From Nitrospinota bacterium (GTDB lineage Bacteria > Nitrospinota_A > UBA7883): DNA of 36,939 nt. A program made the translations under genes and the position numbers. A model generated the notes under the pieces. It worked only from the letters and a program-made list of their open reading frames with translations, was not told the origin of the DNA and did no database searches. This document shows, piece by piece, positions 8,540 through 14,845 of this stretch. The DNA is taken from contig JACQZB010000034.1 in NCBI GenBank assembly GCA_016207925.1, positions 1 to 36,939 on the forward strand, in the 5' to 3' direction. The number at the start of each line of letters is the position of its first letter. The first letter of the stretch is position 1.

Positions 8540-9475
8540 ATGACCAAGCCGCGCCGCTCCGGCGGCACGCGGGACGGGCGGCGCCGCCCACGGTTTAATC
8601 CGTGGGATTACCTGCAGGAAGCGGCGCTCGCCGTCATCCTGCTTGCGCTGATTGTGTTGGGCGGGTATCTGCTCTCCGGACGCCAAGCCGATCAGGGGAC
8701 CATGGAGGTCGCCGCGCCTTCCTACGTAAACACCCCGGCGGATAAACAAATCGAGGCTGCCTTGCCCCCCGCGCGCGAACCCCCGGCTGGTCCCGCCATC
8801 GCCATCATCGTTGACGACATGGGGGCGGATATTGCGCTGGCTCAAAAATTCCTCGCGCTGGATATTCCCATCGCGCTGGCCATCCTGCCCGGCTTGCCAC
8901 ACTCGAAGGAAGTGGCGCTGGCCGCGCACAGCCGCGGCGCGGTGGTGATGCTGCATCTGCCGATGGAGCCGGAAAACGGCGAGGCCAATCCCGGTCCCGG
9001 CGCGTTGACCACCGCGCAGGATGACGCTGAAATCGAGCGCCGGTTCGCCGATGCGCTACGATGGGCGCCGGGCGCGCAGGGGGTGAACAACCACATGGGG
9101 TCGCGTTTCACCGAGGACGCGGCGCGGATGAAAACCGTGCTGGAACTGGTCAGGCGGCAGGGGCTGTTTTTCGTGGACTCACGCACGTCGGCGGATTCCG
9201 CCGGTTATCGTGTGGCGCGCGAAATGGGCCTGCCCGCCGCGCAGCGCGACGTGTTCCTGGACAACGAGCGCGACGTGGAGGCGATTACCGCGCAGATTGA
9301 GGAGTTGTTCAAGAAAGCCGCGCGGCGGGGCCATGCGGTGGGCATCGGCCATCCGTATCCCGAAACGCTGGAAGCCTTGCGCCTTGCCCTGCCCCGGCTG
9401 CAAGAACGCGGCGCCCGCGTGGTTCCGGTTACGGCGCTGTTGGTGGACGAAGGCCACGCCGCCGCGGCGCGGTAA
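8540..9475 (+). CDS. Divergent polysaccharide deacetylase family protein (DUF610/YibQ-type)
   Basis: A 311-residue membrane-anchored protein. Residues about 30-50 are a hydrophobic helix after a basic N-terminus. The rest matches the divergent polysaccharide deacetylase family (PF04748): AIAIIVDDMGAD, ALAILPGLPHS, VMLHLPMEPE, GVNNHMGSRFTED, FFVDSRTSADS and GHAVGIGHPYPET appear in family order. The Asp pair, the HMGS His and the GHPYP His are the usual metal-site positions. It probably acts in the periplasm on a cell-envelope glycan, though the substrate of this family is not established. It follows ctpA by 44 bases and ends the operon; REP-like hairpins follow. Confidence 0.9.
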   Translation: MTKPRRSGGTRDGRRRPRFNPWDYLQEAALAVILLALIVLGGYLLSGRQADQGTMEVAAPSYVNTPADKQIEAALPPAREPPAGPAIAIIVDDMGADIALAQKFLALDIPIALAILPGLPHSKEVALAAHSRGAVVMLHLPMEPENGEANPGPGALTTAQDDAEIERRFADALRWAPGAQGVNNHMGSRFTEDAARMKTVLELVRRQGLFFVDSRTSADSAGYRVAREMGLPAAQRDVFLDNERDVEAITAQIEELFKKAARRGHAVGIGHPYPETLEALRLALPRLQERGARVVPVTALLVDEGHAAAAR

Positions 9476-9478
9476 TCA

Positions 9479-9533
9479 GGGGCGATTCATGAATCGCGCT
9501 CCCGTGAGTAGGGGCAGGCCCCCGTGCCTGCCC
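9479..9533. repeat. REP-like hairpin doublet, left copy
   Basis: Two neighbouring inverted repeats: the perfect palindrome GCGATTCATGAATCGC (9482-9497), and GGGCAGGC (9512-9519) with GCCTGCCC (9526-9533). A similar doublet, also beginning AGGGGCGA, lies at 10566-10613. Together they bracket the toxin-antitoxin island. Such short GC-rich hairpin pairs are typical of dispersed REP elements; copy number in the genome cannot be judged here. Confidence 0.5.
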
Positions 9534-9540
9534 AATGCGG

Positions 9541-9712
9541 GCGGTGGAGAATGGATAAAATGTCAAAATACAAGACCTGACCCTAATTCCCATTCCCCTA
9601 ATTCCCTAGGCAAGAGAAGAATGGATTTCGGCAAGGAGTTGGAGTCTGGTCTTGAATCTAGACCTTTCCTCTGGCGGCGGTCGCGGCGCTATAAACGGGA
9701 GTGGAAAAGAAG
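9541..9712. other. Intergenic debris with a short direct repeat
   Basis: No gene can be supported. CCCTAATTCCC occurs twice within about 30 bases near 9580-9606. The segment around 9560-9580 (TGTCAAAATACAAGACCTGA) resembles a tail I remember near REP-associated transposases in other genomes. That is recall only, and no transposase is present. Confidence 0.25.
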
Positions 9713-9850
9713 TCACTTTCCCGCGCGTTTGCGGGGGCGGAGTTGAATATCAAGCTCGCATCCCACGGCGTGGGCGTACCGCTTTAATGTGTTCAACGTG
9801 GGCGAGCGCAACGCGCCCCGGCGCCCTATCTTTTCCCGGACGATTTCTCC
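9713..9850 (-). pseudogene. HigA-type XRE antitoxin remnant (C-terminal part only)
   Basis: Read on the minus strand, codons from about 9850 to the TGA at 9713-9715 give IVREKIGRRGALRSP, then TLNTLKRYAHAVGCELDI and a basic tail. This closely resembles the C-terminal third of HigA-like XRE antitoxins, where a 'xPTLxTLxRYAxAxGxxLxI' segment follows the helix-turn-helix. The frame is closed by a stop just upstream, no start codon is available and the DNA-binding domain is absent. Its first codons overlap the 3' end of the ribbon-helix-helix gene in another frame, so an older antitoxin gene appears to have been cut by arrival of the PIN/RHH pair. Too short for ordinary gene finders. Confidence 0.5.
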
Positions 9851-10050
9851 AGCTTATCAAGAATTTTAAGCCCCTCCTTGACGTTGCCAGTGGCCGCCAA
9901 GGCGCGGAACCGGGTTTCGATGTCATATTCTGTCAAGGCGATAGTCGCCAACTCCTCCATTAGCTTGTTGACGCTGATCCGGCGGTTATGCGCCAGACGC
10001 CGCAACCGTTCCCTTTTGTCATCCGGCATCCGTATGGTGAGTATGGCCAT
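9826..10050 (-). CDS. Ribbon-helix-helix antitoxin
   Basis: A 74-residue protein. Its N-terminus alternates as expected for the DNA-contacting strand of the Arc/CopG fold (MAILTIRMPDD), followed by two helices (KRERLRRLAHNRRIS, then VNKLMEELATIALTEYD). The charged C-terminal tail would be the toxin-neutralising part. It lies two bases after the stop codon of the PIN toxin, with an AAGGAG ribosome site inside the toxin end, so the two are translated together. It probably also binds the palindrome at 10485-10506 to repress the pair. Specific family (VapB-like or other) is not certain. Confidence 0.75.
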   Translation of the reverse strand: MAILTIRMPDDKRERLRRLAHNRRISVNKLMEELATIALTEYDIETRFRALAATGNVKEGLKILDKLEKSSGKR

Positions 10051-10052
10051 GA

Positions 10053-10484
10053 TTAATACTCCTTAATCATTTTTTCCGGAGTTAGTATCCTGATTCCGGG
10101 GAAGCCCAGCTCGGCGTTGATGAAGTCACGGATGTTGCGCGTCACGATGGCCACGGCCCCGCCCGCCACGGCAATTTCTAAAATGTGGTTGTCGGCTTCA
10201 TCGGGCAGGTTGGGACGCCAAGAGTAGTAAACCGGCGTCCAGCGGCATACCCGGTAAAAAGCGTTCAGGAGGGCTTCCCGCTCCGCTTTGGTCAGAGAAC
10301 ACTGGCGGAACAGCGATGCCCTGGCCATCACCGCCTGATATTTCGTGAATAGCGCGGCCCCGATCAGGGGTTGGTAGGCCCCCTGCAGGCATCGCCGGAT
10401 CACCGTCCGGCTGGCGCTTGGCCCTTTGCCCAGCATGGCCGCCACCAGCGTGTTAGTGTCCACCGCGATCGGGATCATGCGCAT
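10053..10484 (-). CDS. PIN-domain toxin (putative RNase)
   Basis: A 143-residue PIN-domain protein of the COG1569 type (toxin component of a type II pair). The first acidic residue lies in IAVDTNTLVAA, a central acidic pair in LPDEADNHILEIAVAGG, and the last in TRNIRDF, matching the PIN metal-binding carboxylates of Mg-dependent RNases. Gene order is toxin first, antitoxin second, the reverse of most vapBC pairs. The ATG at 10484 touches the palindromic operator, leaving no room for a normal leader; a second ATG two codons later (10478) is an alternative. The composition does not differ strongly from its neighbours. Confidence 0.78.
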   Translation of the reverse strand: MRMIPIAVDTNTLVAAMLGKGPSASRTVIRRCLQGAYQPLIGAALFTKYQAVMARASLFRQCSLTKAEREALLNAFYRVCRWTPVYYSWRPNLPDEADNHILEIAVAGGAVAIVTRNIRDFINAELGFPGIRILTPEKMIKEY

Positions 10485-10506
10485 ATGATAGCGTATATGC
10501 TATCAT
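10485..10506 (-). promoter_or_regulatory. Palindromic operator of the toxin-antitoxin pair
   Basis: ATGATAGC (10485-10492), six bases GTATAT, then GCTATCAT (10499-10506): perfect eight-base arms directly before the toxin ATG at 10484. The position and the AT-rich core suggest that it overlaps the promoter and is bound by the ribbon-helix-helix antitoxin for autoregulation. That is inference from position. Confidence 0.6.
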
Positions 10507-10565
10507 GACGCGATCAGAAGGTTGTGACGTGGCCCAAGGTGACCGATTCGTGACCCGCTCTCACA

Positions 10566-10613
10566 AGGGGCGAGGCATACCTCGCCCGCGTGGGCGACCC
10601 ACCGGGTCGCCCC
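10566..10613. repeat. REP-like hairpin doublet, right copy
   Basis: Two perfect inverted repeats side by side: GGGCGAGG (10568-10575) with CCTCGCCC (10580-10587), and GGGCGACCC (10592-10600) with GGGTCGCCC (10604-10612). It lies just after the 3' end of apt and resembles the doublet at 9479-9533. It may also act as a 3' end stabiliser or terminator for apt, although no T tract follows. Confidence 0.55.
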
Positions 10614-10628
10614 TACCATGCCGCCGCG

Positions 10629-11180
10629 CTACTCCTTGACCTCCTCGTTGTCGTAGCTGATCAGCGAGTGGACGGCGTATTTCTTCAACCGCTCGCGGCC
10701 GGGCAGAAAGGTCAATTCCACGATGCAGGCCAACTCCTCCACCTTGCCGCCCAGGGTTTCCACCAGCGTGGCCGCCGCTTCCATGGTGCCGCCGGTGGCC
10801 AACAGGTCGTCAAGTATCACCACCCGTTGGCCCGGTTGAATGGCGTCCTCATGAATTTCCAGTTCCGCCGTGCCGTACTCCAGCGAGTAGGAAACGCGGC
10901 GCGTTTTATAGGGCAGCTTGCCCGGTTTGCGCGCCACCACAACACCCGTGCCCAAGGCGTAGGCCAGCGCGGAAGCGATCAAGAATCCGCGCGCCTCCAC
11001 GCCGACAAACACGTCGGGCCGCGAGCCGATGTAGCGGTAGATGAGCATGTCCATCGCCTTGCGGAACGCGGGCGGATTGAGGAACAATGTGGTAAGGTCA
11101 TAGAACAATATTCCCGGCTTGGGAAAGTTGGGGACTTCGCGAATCGCTTTTTTCAGGTCATCCGGCGTTGCAAAAACCAT
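10629..11180 (-). CDS. apt: Adenine phosphoribosyltransferase
   Basis: Converts adenine and PRPP to AMP in purine salvage, in the cytoplasm. The 183-residue protein has the family opening (LKKAIREVPNFPKPGILFYD), GVEARGFLIASALAYALGTG, the RKPGKLPYKT loop, LEYGTAELEIHEDA, and the PRPP-binding motif VVILDDLLATGGTM. Length is normal for bacterial Apt (about 170-185). I chose ATG 11180 rather than the TTG five codons upstream because a weak GGGA lies before it and homologs start there. It is divergent from dsbD, with about 75 bases between starts. Confidence 0.95.
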   Translation of the reverse strand: MVFATPDDLKKAIREVPNFPKPGILFYDLTTLFLNPPAFRKAMDMLIYRYIGSRPDVFVGVEARGFLIASALAYALGTGVVVARKPGKLPYKTRRVSYSLEYGTAELEIHEDAIQPGQRVVILDDLLATGGTMEAAATLVETLGGKVEELACIVELTFLPGRERLKKYAVHSLISYDNEEVKE

Positions 11181-11255
11181 GGTTTTCCCGTACAAAGTTA
11201 AGGTTCACCCGCGCGTGACGCGCTTCACGCAGATTGTATGATTCATGGAGTAAAC

Positions 11256-11708
11256 GTGGCAACTTCTTATTTCTCCCGCGCGATGGCCCTGGCGGCGCTT
11301 GCCGCCGCGCGCCTGGCGGCGCCCGGGGCGGCGCAGCTGATCACCAGCGACTCGGTGGCGAAAGTCTCCGTGGTTCACGGGCAGGACGTGTATCCGGCGG
11401 GCGAATCGTTCCGTCTTCTGTTCAAGCTGGAGATCGCGCCCGGCTGGCATACGCAATCGCACGCGCCCAGCATGGAGGGGCTTATCGCCACGCGCCTGGT
11501 ATTGACGGCGGACCAGGGGATCGCCTTTGGCCGCGTGGCGTATCCGCAACCGGTGATGGAGCGTTTCGCCTTCAGCCCCGACCCGTTGAGCGTGTTCCGC
11601 GAGACGGTGTACCTCGGCGTCACCGGAGCTGTCCCGCCGGACGCGGCGCCAAGCGAGGCCCAGGCGCGCGCCGTATTGACCGTGCAGGCGTGCGACGATA
11701 AAAGTTGA
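11256..11708 (+). CDS. dsbD: DsbD N-terminal (nDsbD) segment, ending at in-frame TGA in a conserved Cys position
   Basis: First piece of a three-piece dsbD gene spanning 11256-13003. GTG 11256 is preferred over ATG 11238 because GGAG lies five bases before it. A signal peptide (about residues 1-27) leads into the nDsbD/TlpA-partner beta domain: KVSVVHGQDVYPAGESFRLL, IAPGWHTQSHAP, and the C-terminal LTVQACDDKS. Homologs continue with Cys (the QAC-x4-C motif); here that codon is TGA at 11706-11708. The same frame then goes on as LAPSDLAVEFP into the membrane domain. Either a Cys codon mutated to a stop, a base error, or selenocysteine insertion fits. DsbD carries electrons from cytoplasmic thioredoxin to periplasmic thiol proteins, relevant to cytochrome c maturation. 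Confidence 0.7.
   Translation: MATSYFSRAMALAALAAARLAAPGAAQLITSDSVAKVSVVHGQDVYPAGESFRLLFKLEIAPGWHTQSHAPSMEGLIATRLVLTADQGIAFGRVAYPQPVMERFAFSPDPLSVFRETVYLGVTGAVPPDAAPSEAQARAVLTVQACDDKS
11706..11708 (+). other. In-frame TGA at the second conserved Cys codon of nDsbD
   Basis: The TGA replaces the second Cys of the nDsbD active pair (QAC-x4-C) and is flanked on both sides by family-like sequence in the same frame. I looked for a stable bacterial SECIS-type hairpin directly downstream and found only a weak four-base-pair stem around 11722-11733, so recoding is unproven. Confidence 0.5.
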
Positions 11709-11741
11709 CTTGCGCCCTCGGACCTTGCGGTTGAATTCCCC

Positions 11742-12794
11742 ATGGCCGTCGTTGGCGCGGGGACGGCGGCGGGACGTATGAACGCCGAAGTCTTTCTGCG
11801 GCAGGCGGCGCTGTTCGATGGCGGCGGTCCACGCGAGGACATGATCGCCGCCTACCTGCAAAGCGGAGGCCTGCTGCTGGCGCTGGCCGCGGTGTTCGCC
11901 GGGGGGCTGGCGCTGAACCTTACGCCGTGCGTTTATCCGCTCATACCGATTACCGTTAGCTACTTCGCCGGCCAGGCGGCGGGTGGGCGCGCCGCGCTGC
12001 TGTGGCGCGCATTGCTGTACCTTTTGGGCATGGCGGCGATGTACTCGGCGCTGGGGGTTGCCGCCGCGCTCACCGGCTCGCTGTTCGGCGCGCTCTTGGC
12101 CCATTGGGCGGTGATCCTGGCGTTGGCCGGATTGATGGTGGCGCTGGCGCTTTCGATGTTCGGCCTGTACGAGATACGTATTCCGGCGGCGCTGGCGCAG
12201 GCGGGGGGCGAGAACCGGGCCGGGTCGCTGGGCGCGCTGGTGATGGGGTTGACCGCGGGTATCATCGCGGCGCCCTGCGTGGGCCCCTTTGTTATCGGGT
12301 TGTTGACCTTCGTGGGTGAAAAGGGCGACCCGGCGTTGGGCTTTTTGCTGTTTTTCACCCTGGCGCTCGGGCTGGGCCTGCCTTTCGTGGCGCTGGCGCT
12401 ATTTTCCGGCGCCGTCAATTTCCTGCCCCGCTCCGGGGTATGGATGGTGTGGGTGCGCCAGGTGTTCGGATTCATCCTGCTGGGCATGGCGCTGTACTTC
12501 GCCCAGCCGCTGATCCCGGAGAAGATGTTCCTGCCGCTGGCCGGAGTATTTGGCGTGGCCGCGGGATTGTGGCTGGGCTGGCTTTCCAAAGTCCGCGCGC
12601 CGGGCCGGGCGTTTGGCGCCGTCCGCGTGATGGTGGGCGTCTTGGCCGTGGCCGCGGGCGCATGGGGCGTGGCCCAAGGTTTCGCGCCGGAACGCGAGGG
12701 GAGGGCAAGCCGGTGGTGGTGGACGCCACGGCGGAATGGTGCCTGCCCTGCAAGGAACTGGAGGTGTACACCTTCAGCGATCCGGTGGTCATAG
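11742..12794 (+). CDS. dsbD: DsbD/CcdA-type transmembrane segment (middle piece of disrupted dsbD)
   Basis: This ORF continues the frame of the N-terminal piece; ATG 11742 is merely the first Met after the TGA. Residues from about 40 on form a run of roughly eight membrane helices typical of the DsbD/CcdA electron-transfer domain. The two catalytic Cys positions are in LNLTPCVYPLIPITVSYFAG (helix 1) and AAPCVGPFVIGLLTFVG (helix 4), so the membrane thiol pair is intact. From about 12700 the frame is wrong: the last 32 or so residues are a frameshifted read of the thioredoxin domain. True homology therefore ends near 12700. Confidence 0.75.
   Translation: MAVVGAGTAAGRMNAEVFLRQAALFDGGGPREDMIAAYLQSGGLLLALAAVFAGGLALNLTPCVYPLIPITVSYFAGQAAGGRAALLWRALLYLLGMAAMYSALGVAAALTGSLFGALLAHWAVILALAGLMVALALSMFGLYEIRIPAALAQAGGENRAGSLGALVMGLTAGIIAAPCVGPFVIGLLTFVGEKGDPALGFLLFFTLALGLGLPFVALALFSGAVNFLPRSGVWMVWVRQVFGFILLGMALYFAQPLIPEKMFLPLAGVFGVAAGLWLGWLSKVRAPGRAFGAVRVMVGVLAVAAGAWGVAQGFAPEREGRASRWWWTPRRNGACPARNWRCTPSAIRWS
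12698..12701 (+). other. Frameshift at a G run in dsbD
   Basis: Upstream of GGGG (12698-12701) the membrane domain is read in one frame; downstream the thioredoxin domain is in the next. Restoring a fifth G gives a continuous protein through GluArgGluGly...GlyLysProVal. A single-base loss in a homopolymer is typical of sequencing error, but slippage or phase variation is also possible. Confidence 0.6.
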
Positions 12795-13003
12795 AGGCGG
12801 CCAAGGGATTCGTCATGCTCAAGGCCGACTACACCACCGGCGGCGACGCGGAGGCGGCGGAAATCAAGAAGCGGCTGAACATCATCGGCGTGCCGACGCT
12901 GGTGTTCATCGGACCCGATGGCGACGAGCGCGCTGAATCGCGGGCCGCGGGGTTCATCACCGCCGGAGAATTCGCCGAACGTTTGAAACTGGCTCGTGAA
13001 TAA
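12702..13003 (+). CDS. dsbD: DsbD C-terminal thioredoxin domain (third piece of disrupted dsbD)
   Basis: In the frame offset from the membrane domain, GKPVVVDATAEWCLPCKELE begins a thioredoxin-like cDsbD domain. The catalytic motif is WCLPC, followed by DYTTGGDAEAAEIKKRLNI and the cis-Pro segment GVPTLVFIGPDG. It ends at the TAA after LKLARE. No independent start codon or ribosome site is evident, so it depends on the upstream frame. The N-terminal, membrane and thioredoxin domains are thus all present in order, and the gene would be a normal full-length DsbD but for the TGA and the missing base. glgC follows after about 95 bases. Confidence 0.7.
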
Positions 13004-13097
13004 TTTCTTAAACCGATTCTAACGCCAGACCCGTTACATTGCGGTACAATAGCGGATGCCTCGCCCATGCGGGGGGATTCGTGGAGGAGATGAAGTC

Positions 13098-14387
13098 TTG
13101 GGCGGTCTGGTAATTCACGGCAATCTGGCGGTTATCCTGGGCGGCGGCCGGGGCACACGCCTGTATCCTTTGACCAAGGAGCGCTGCAAGCCCGCGGTGC
13201 CGCTGGGGGGCAAGTACCGGCTGATTGACGTGCCCATCTCCAACTGCATCAACTCCGGCCTGCGCGACATTTACATCGTCACGCAGTTCATGAGCGCCTC
13301 CTTGAACCAGCACATCGCCCGCGCATACGTCATGGACGTGTTCTCCAACGGCTTTGTGCGGGTGCTGGCCGCCACGCAGACCGACAGCGGCGCGGAGGAT
13401 TGGTTCCAGGGCACCGCCGACGCGGTCCGCAAGTGCCTGCCGCTGATGAATCCCAAGCGTTACAAGCGGGTGATGATCCTTTCCGGCGACCAGTTGTACA
13501 AGATGAACTACCAGTCCATGCTCATGACGCACCTTAGCCAGAACGCGGAGATCACCATCGGCGTGCTGCCGGTGGAACGCGAAAAGGTCTCCGGTTTTGG
13601 CGTGATGAAAATAGACGGGCGGGGACAGATAAGGGAATTCACCGAAAAGCCCAAGGATCCGGCGGTAGTAGATGATTTCCGCATTTCCGACGAATTCGCC
13701 GCCGGCCACGGCGTCAAGGATGGCGGCAAGCGCTGGCTGGCCAGCATGGGCATCTACGTGTTCGAGACCGCCGTGCTGCACGACATCCTGCGCGATGAAA
13801 GCAAGATAGACTTCGGCAAGGACGTGCTCCCCTCCGCCCTTTCCGGCTACAAGACGATGGCGCACCTGTTCGACGGGTATTGGGAGGACATCGGCACCAT
13901 AAAATCGTTTTACGAAGCCAACATCGCGCTCGGATCCGCCAATCCGCCGTTCGACTTTTACGGCGACGAGTCCGAAAAGATTTTCACCAAACAGCGCTTC
14001 CTTACCGCCTCGCGGTTTCTGGGCGCCACGGTGTCCGAATCCATCATCAGCGACGGATGCTTTATCGGCGAAAACGCGGTGATCGCGCGCTCGGTGATCG
14101 GGATACGCTCCCGCATCGGCGCGCGCGCGCGGATCGAGGAGTCCATCATCATGGGGGTGGACTCAAGCGAACGGATGGGACCCTTGCCCACCGGATCGCA
14201 ACCCTGCATTGGCGATGACGTCATCATCAAAGGCGCCATTCTGGACAAGAATGTGCGTATCGGCGCCGGAGCGCGCATCATCAACACGCGCGGCGCCAAC
14301 AGCGAAGACGGGGAGCGTCACCACATCCGCGACGGCATCGTGGTGATTCCGAAAAATACGGTTATTCCGCCGGGGACGGTAATCTGA
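13098..14387 (+). CDS. glgC: Glucose-1-phosphate adenylyltransferase
   Basis: Makes ADP-glucose for glycogen synthesis. The nucleotidyltransferase domain has LAVILGGGRGTRLYPLT, KPAVPLGGKYRLIDVPISNC, WFQGTADAVRK, ILSGDQLYKM, GFGVMKID, FTEKP and YWEDIGTIKSFYEAN. The C-terminal half is a left-handed beta helix (repeats such as SIISDGCFIGENAVIARSVIG). All family motifs are intact; 429 residues is a normal length. I chose TTG 13098 because a strong GGAGGAG lies eight bases upstream; an in-frame ATG at 13056 would add 14 residues with no ribosome site. Confidence 0.93.
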   Translation: MGGLVIHGNLAVILGGGRGTRLYPLTKERCKPAVPLGGKYRLIDVPISNCINSGLRDIYIVTQFMSASLNQHIARAYVMDVFSNGFVRVLAATQTDSGAEDWFQGTADAVRKCLPLMNPKRYKRVMILSGDQLYKMNYQSMLMTHLSQNAEITIGVLPVEREKVSGFGVMKIDGRGQIREFTEKPKDPAVVDDFRISDEFAAGHGVKDGGKRWLASMGIYVFETAVLHDILRDESKIDFGKDVLPSALSGYKTMAHLFDGYWEDIGTIKSFYEANIALGSANPPFDFYGDESEKIFTKQRFLTASRFLGATVSESIISDGCFIGENAVIARSVIGIRSRIGARARIEESIIMGVDSSERMGPLPTGSQPCIGDDVIIKGAILDKNVRIGAGARIINTRGANSEDGERHHIRDGIVVIPKNTVIPPGTVI

Positions 14388-14428
14388 TGCTTATGGGAGA
14401 GACCGGCGGAACAAGGGAGGGGAGGACT

Positions 14429-14833
14429 ATGTACATTCAATGGGATGATAAGTTCAGCGTGAACATCCGGCAGTTCGACGCGCAGCACCAGCGCCTGTTT
14501 GAGCTGGTGAACAACCTTCACAGGGGGATGAAGGAGGGCAACAAGCGCGACGCCTTGCAGGCGACGCTCGACGGGCTGATCGCCTACACCATCACCCACT
14601 TCGGCGCCGAGGAGCAGATGATGCTCAAGCACGGCTACCCGGGATTCGACGCGCACCATAAAGAACATGACGACCTGCTAAGCCAGGTGCGCGAGTTCAA
14701 GGTCAACTTCGACGCGGGCAAGTCCATGCTGACGGTGGAGGTGATGGGCTTTCTGGTAAACTGGCTGACCCACCACATCGCGGGCACCGACAAGAAATAC
14801 AGCGCCTACCTCAACGGCAAGGGCGTGGCGTAG
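14429..14833 (+). CDS. Bacteriohemerythrin
   Basis: A 134-residue single-domain hemerythrin with a non-heme diiron site that binds O2 or senses/buffers oxygen or NO. The seven ligands are at the family positions: His20, His57, Glu61, His76, His80, His116 and Asp121 (HxxxD-type end HIAGTD). ATG 14429 follows GGGAGGGGAGG; an in-frame ATG at 14387 overlapping the glgC stop would add 14 unrelated residues. It lies 41 bases after glgC and converges on the inositol monophosphatase gene. No signal peptide is seen, so it is cytoplasmic. Confidence 0.93.
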   Translation: MYIQWDDKFSVNIRQFDAQHQRLFELVNNLHRGMKEGNKRDALQATLDGLIAYTITHFGAEEQMMLKHGYPGFDAHHKEHDDLLSQVREFKVNFDAGKSMLTVEVMGFLVNWLTHHIAGTDKKYSAYLNGKGVA

Positions 14834-14845
14834 GCGAAACACGCC

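Noticed and set aside
9652-9963. Plus-strand ORFs across 9210-9963
   Set aside because: No family features. They run antisense to the antitoxin and its remnant and begin inside other genes.
9479-10613. CRISPR array
   Set aside because: The hairpin repeats here are only two, differ in sequence and are not regularly spaced; no cas gene is present.
11709-11770. A SECIS element after the dsbD TGA
   Set aside because: Only a four-base-pair stem with one G-U pair could be drawn; that is not enough to call a selenocysteine insertion element.
13045-13050. TACAAT as the glgC promoter -10
   Set aside because: No acceptable -35 hexamer at 16-18 bases, so it is not listed as a promoter.
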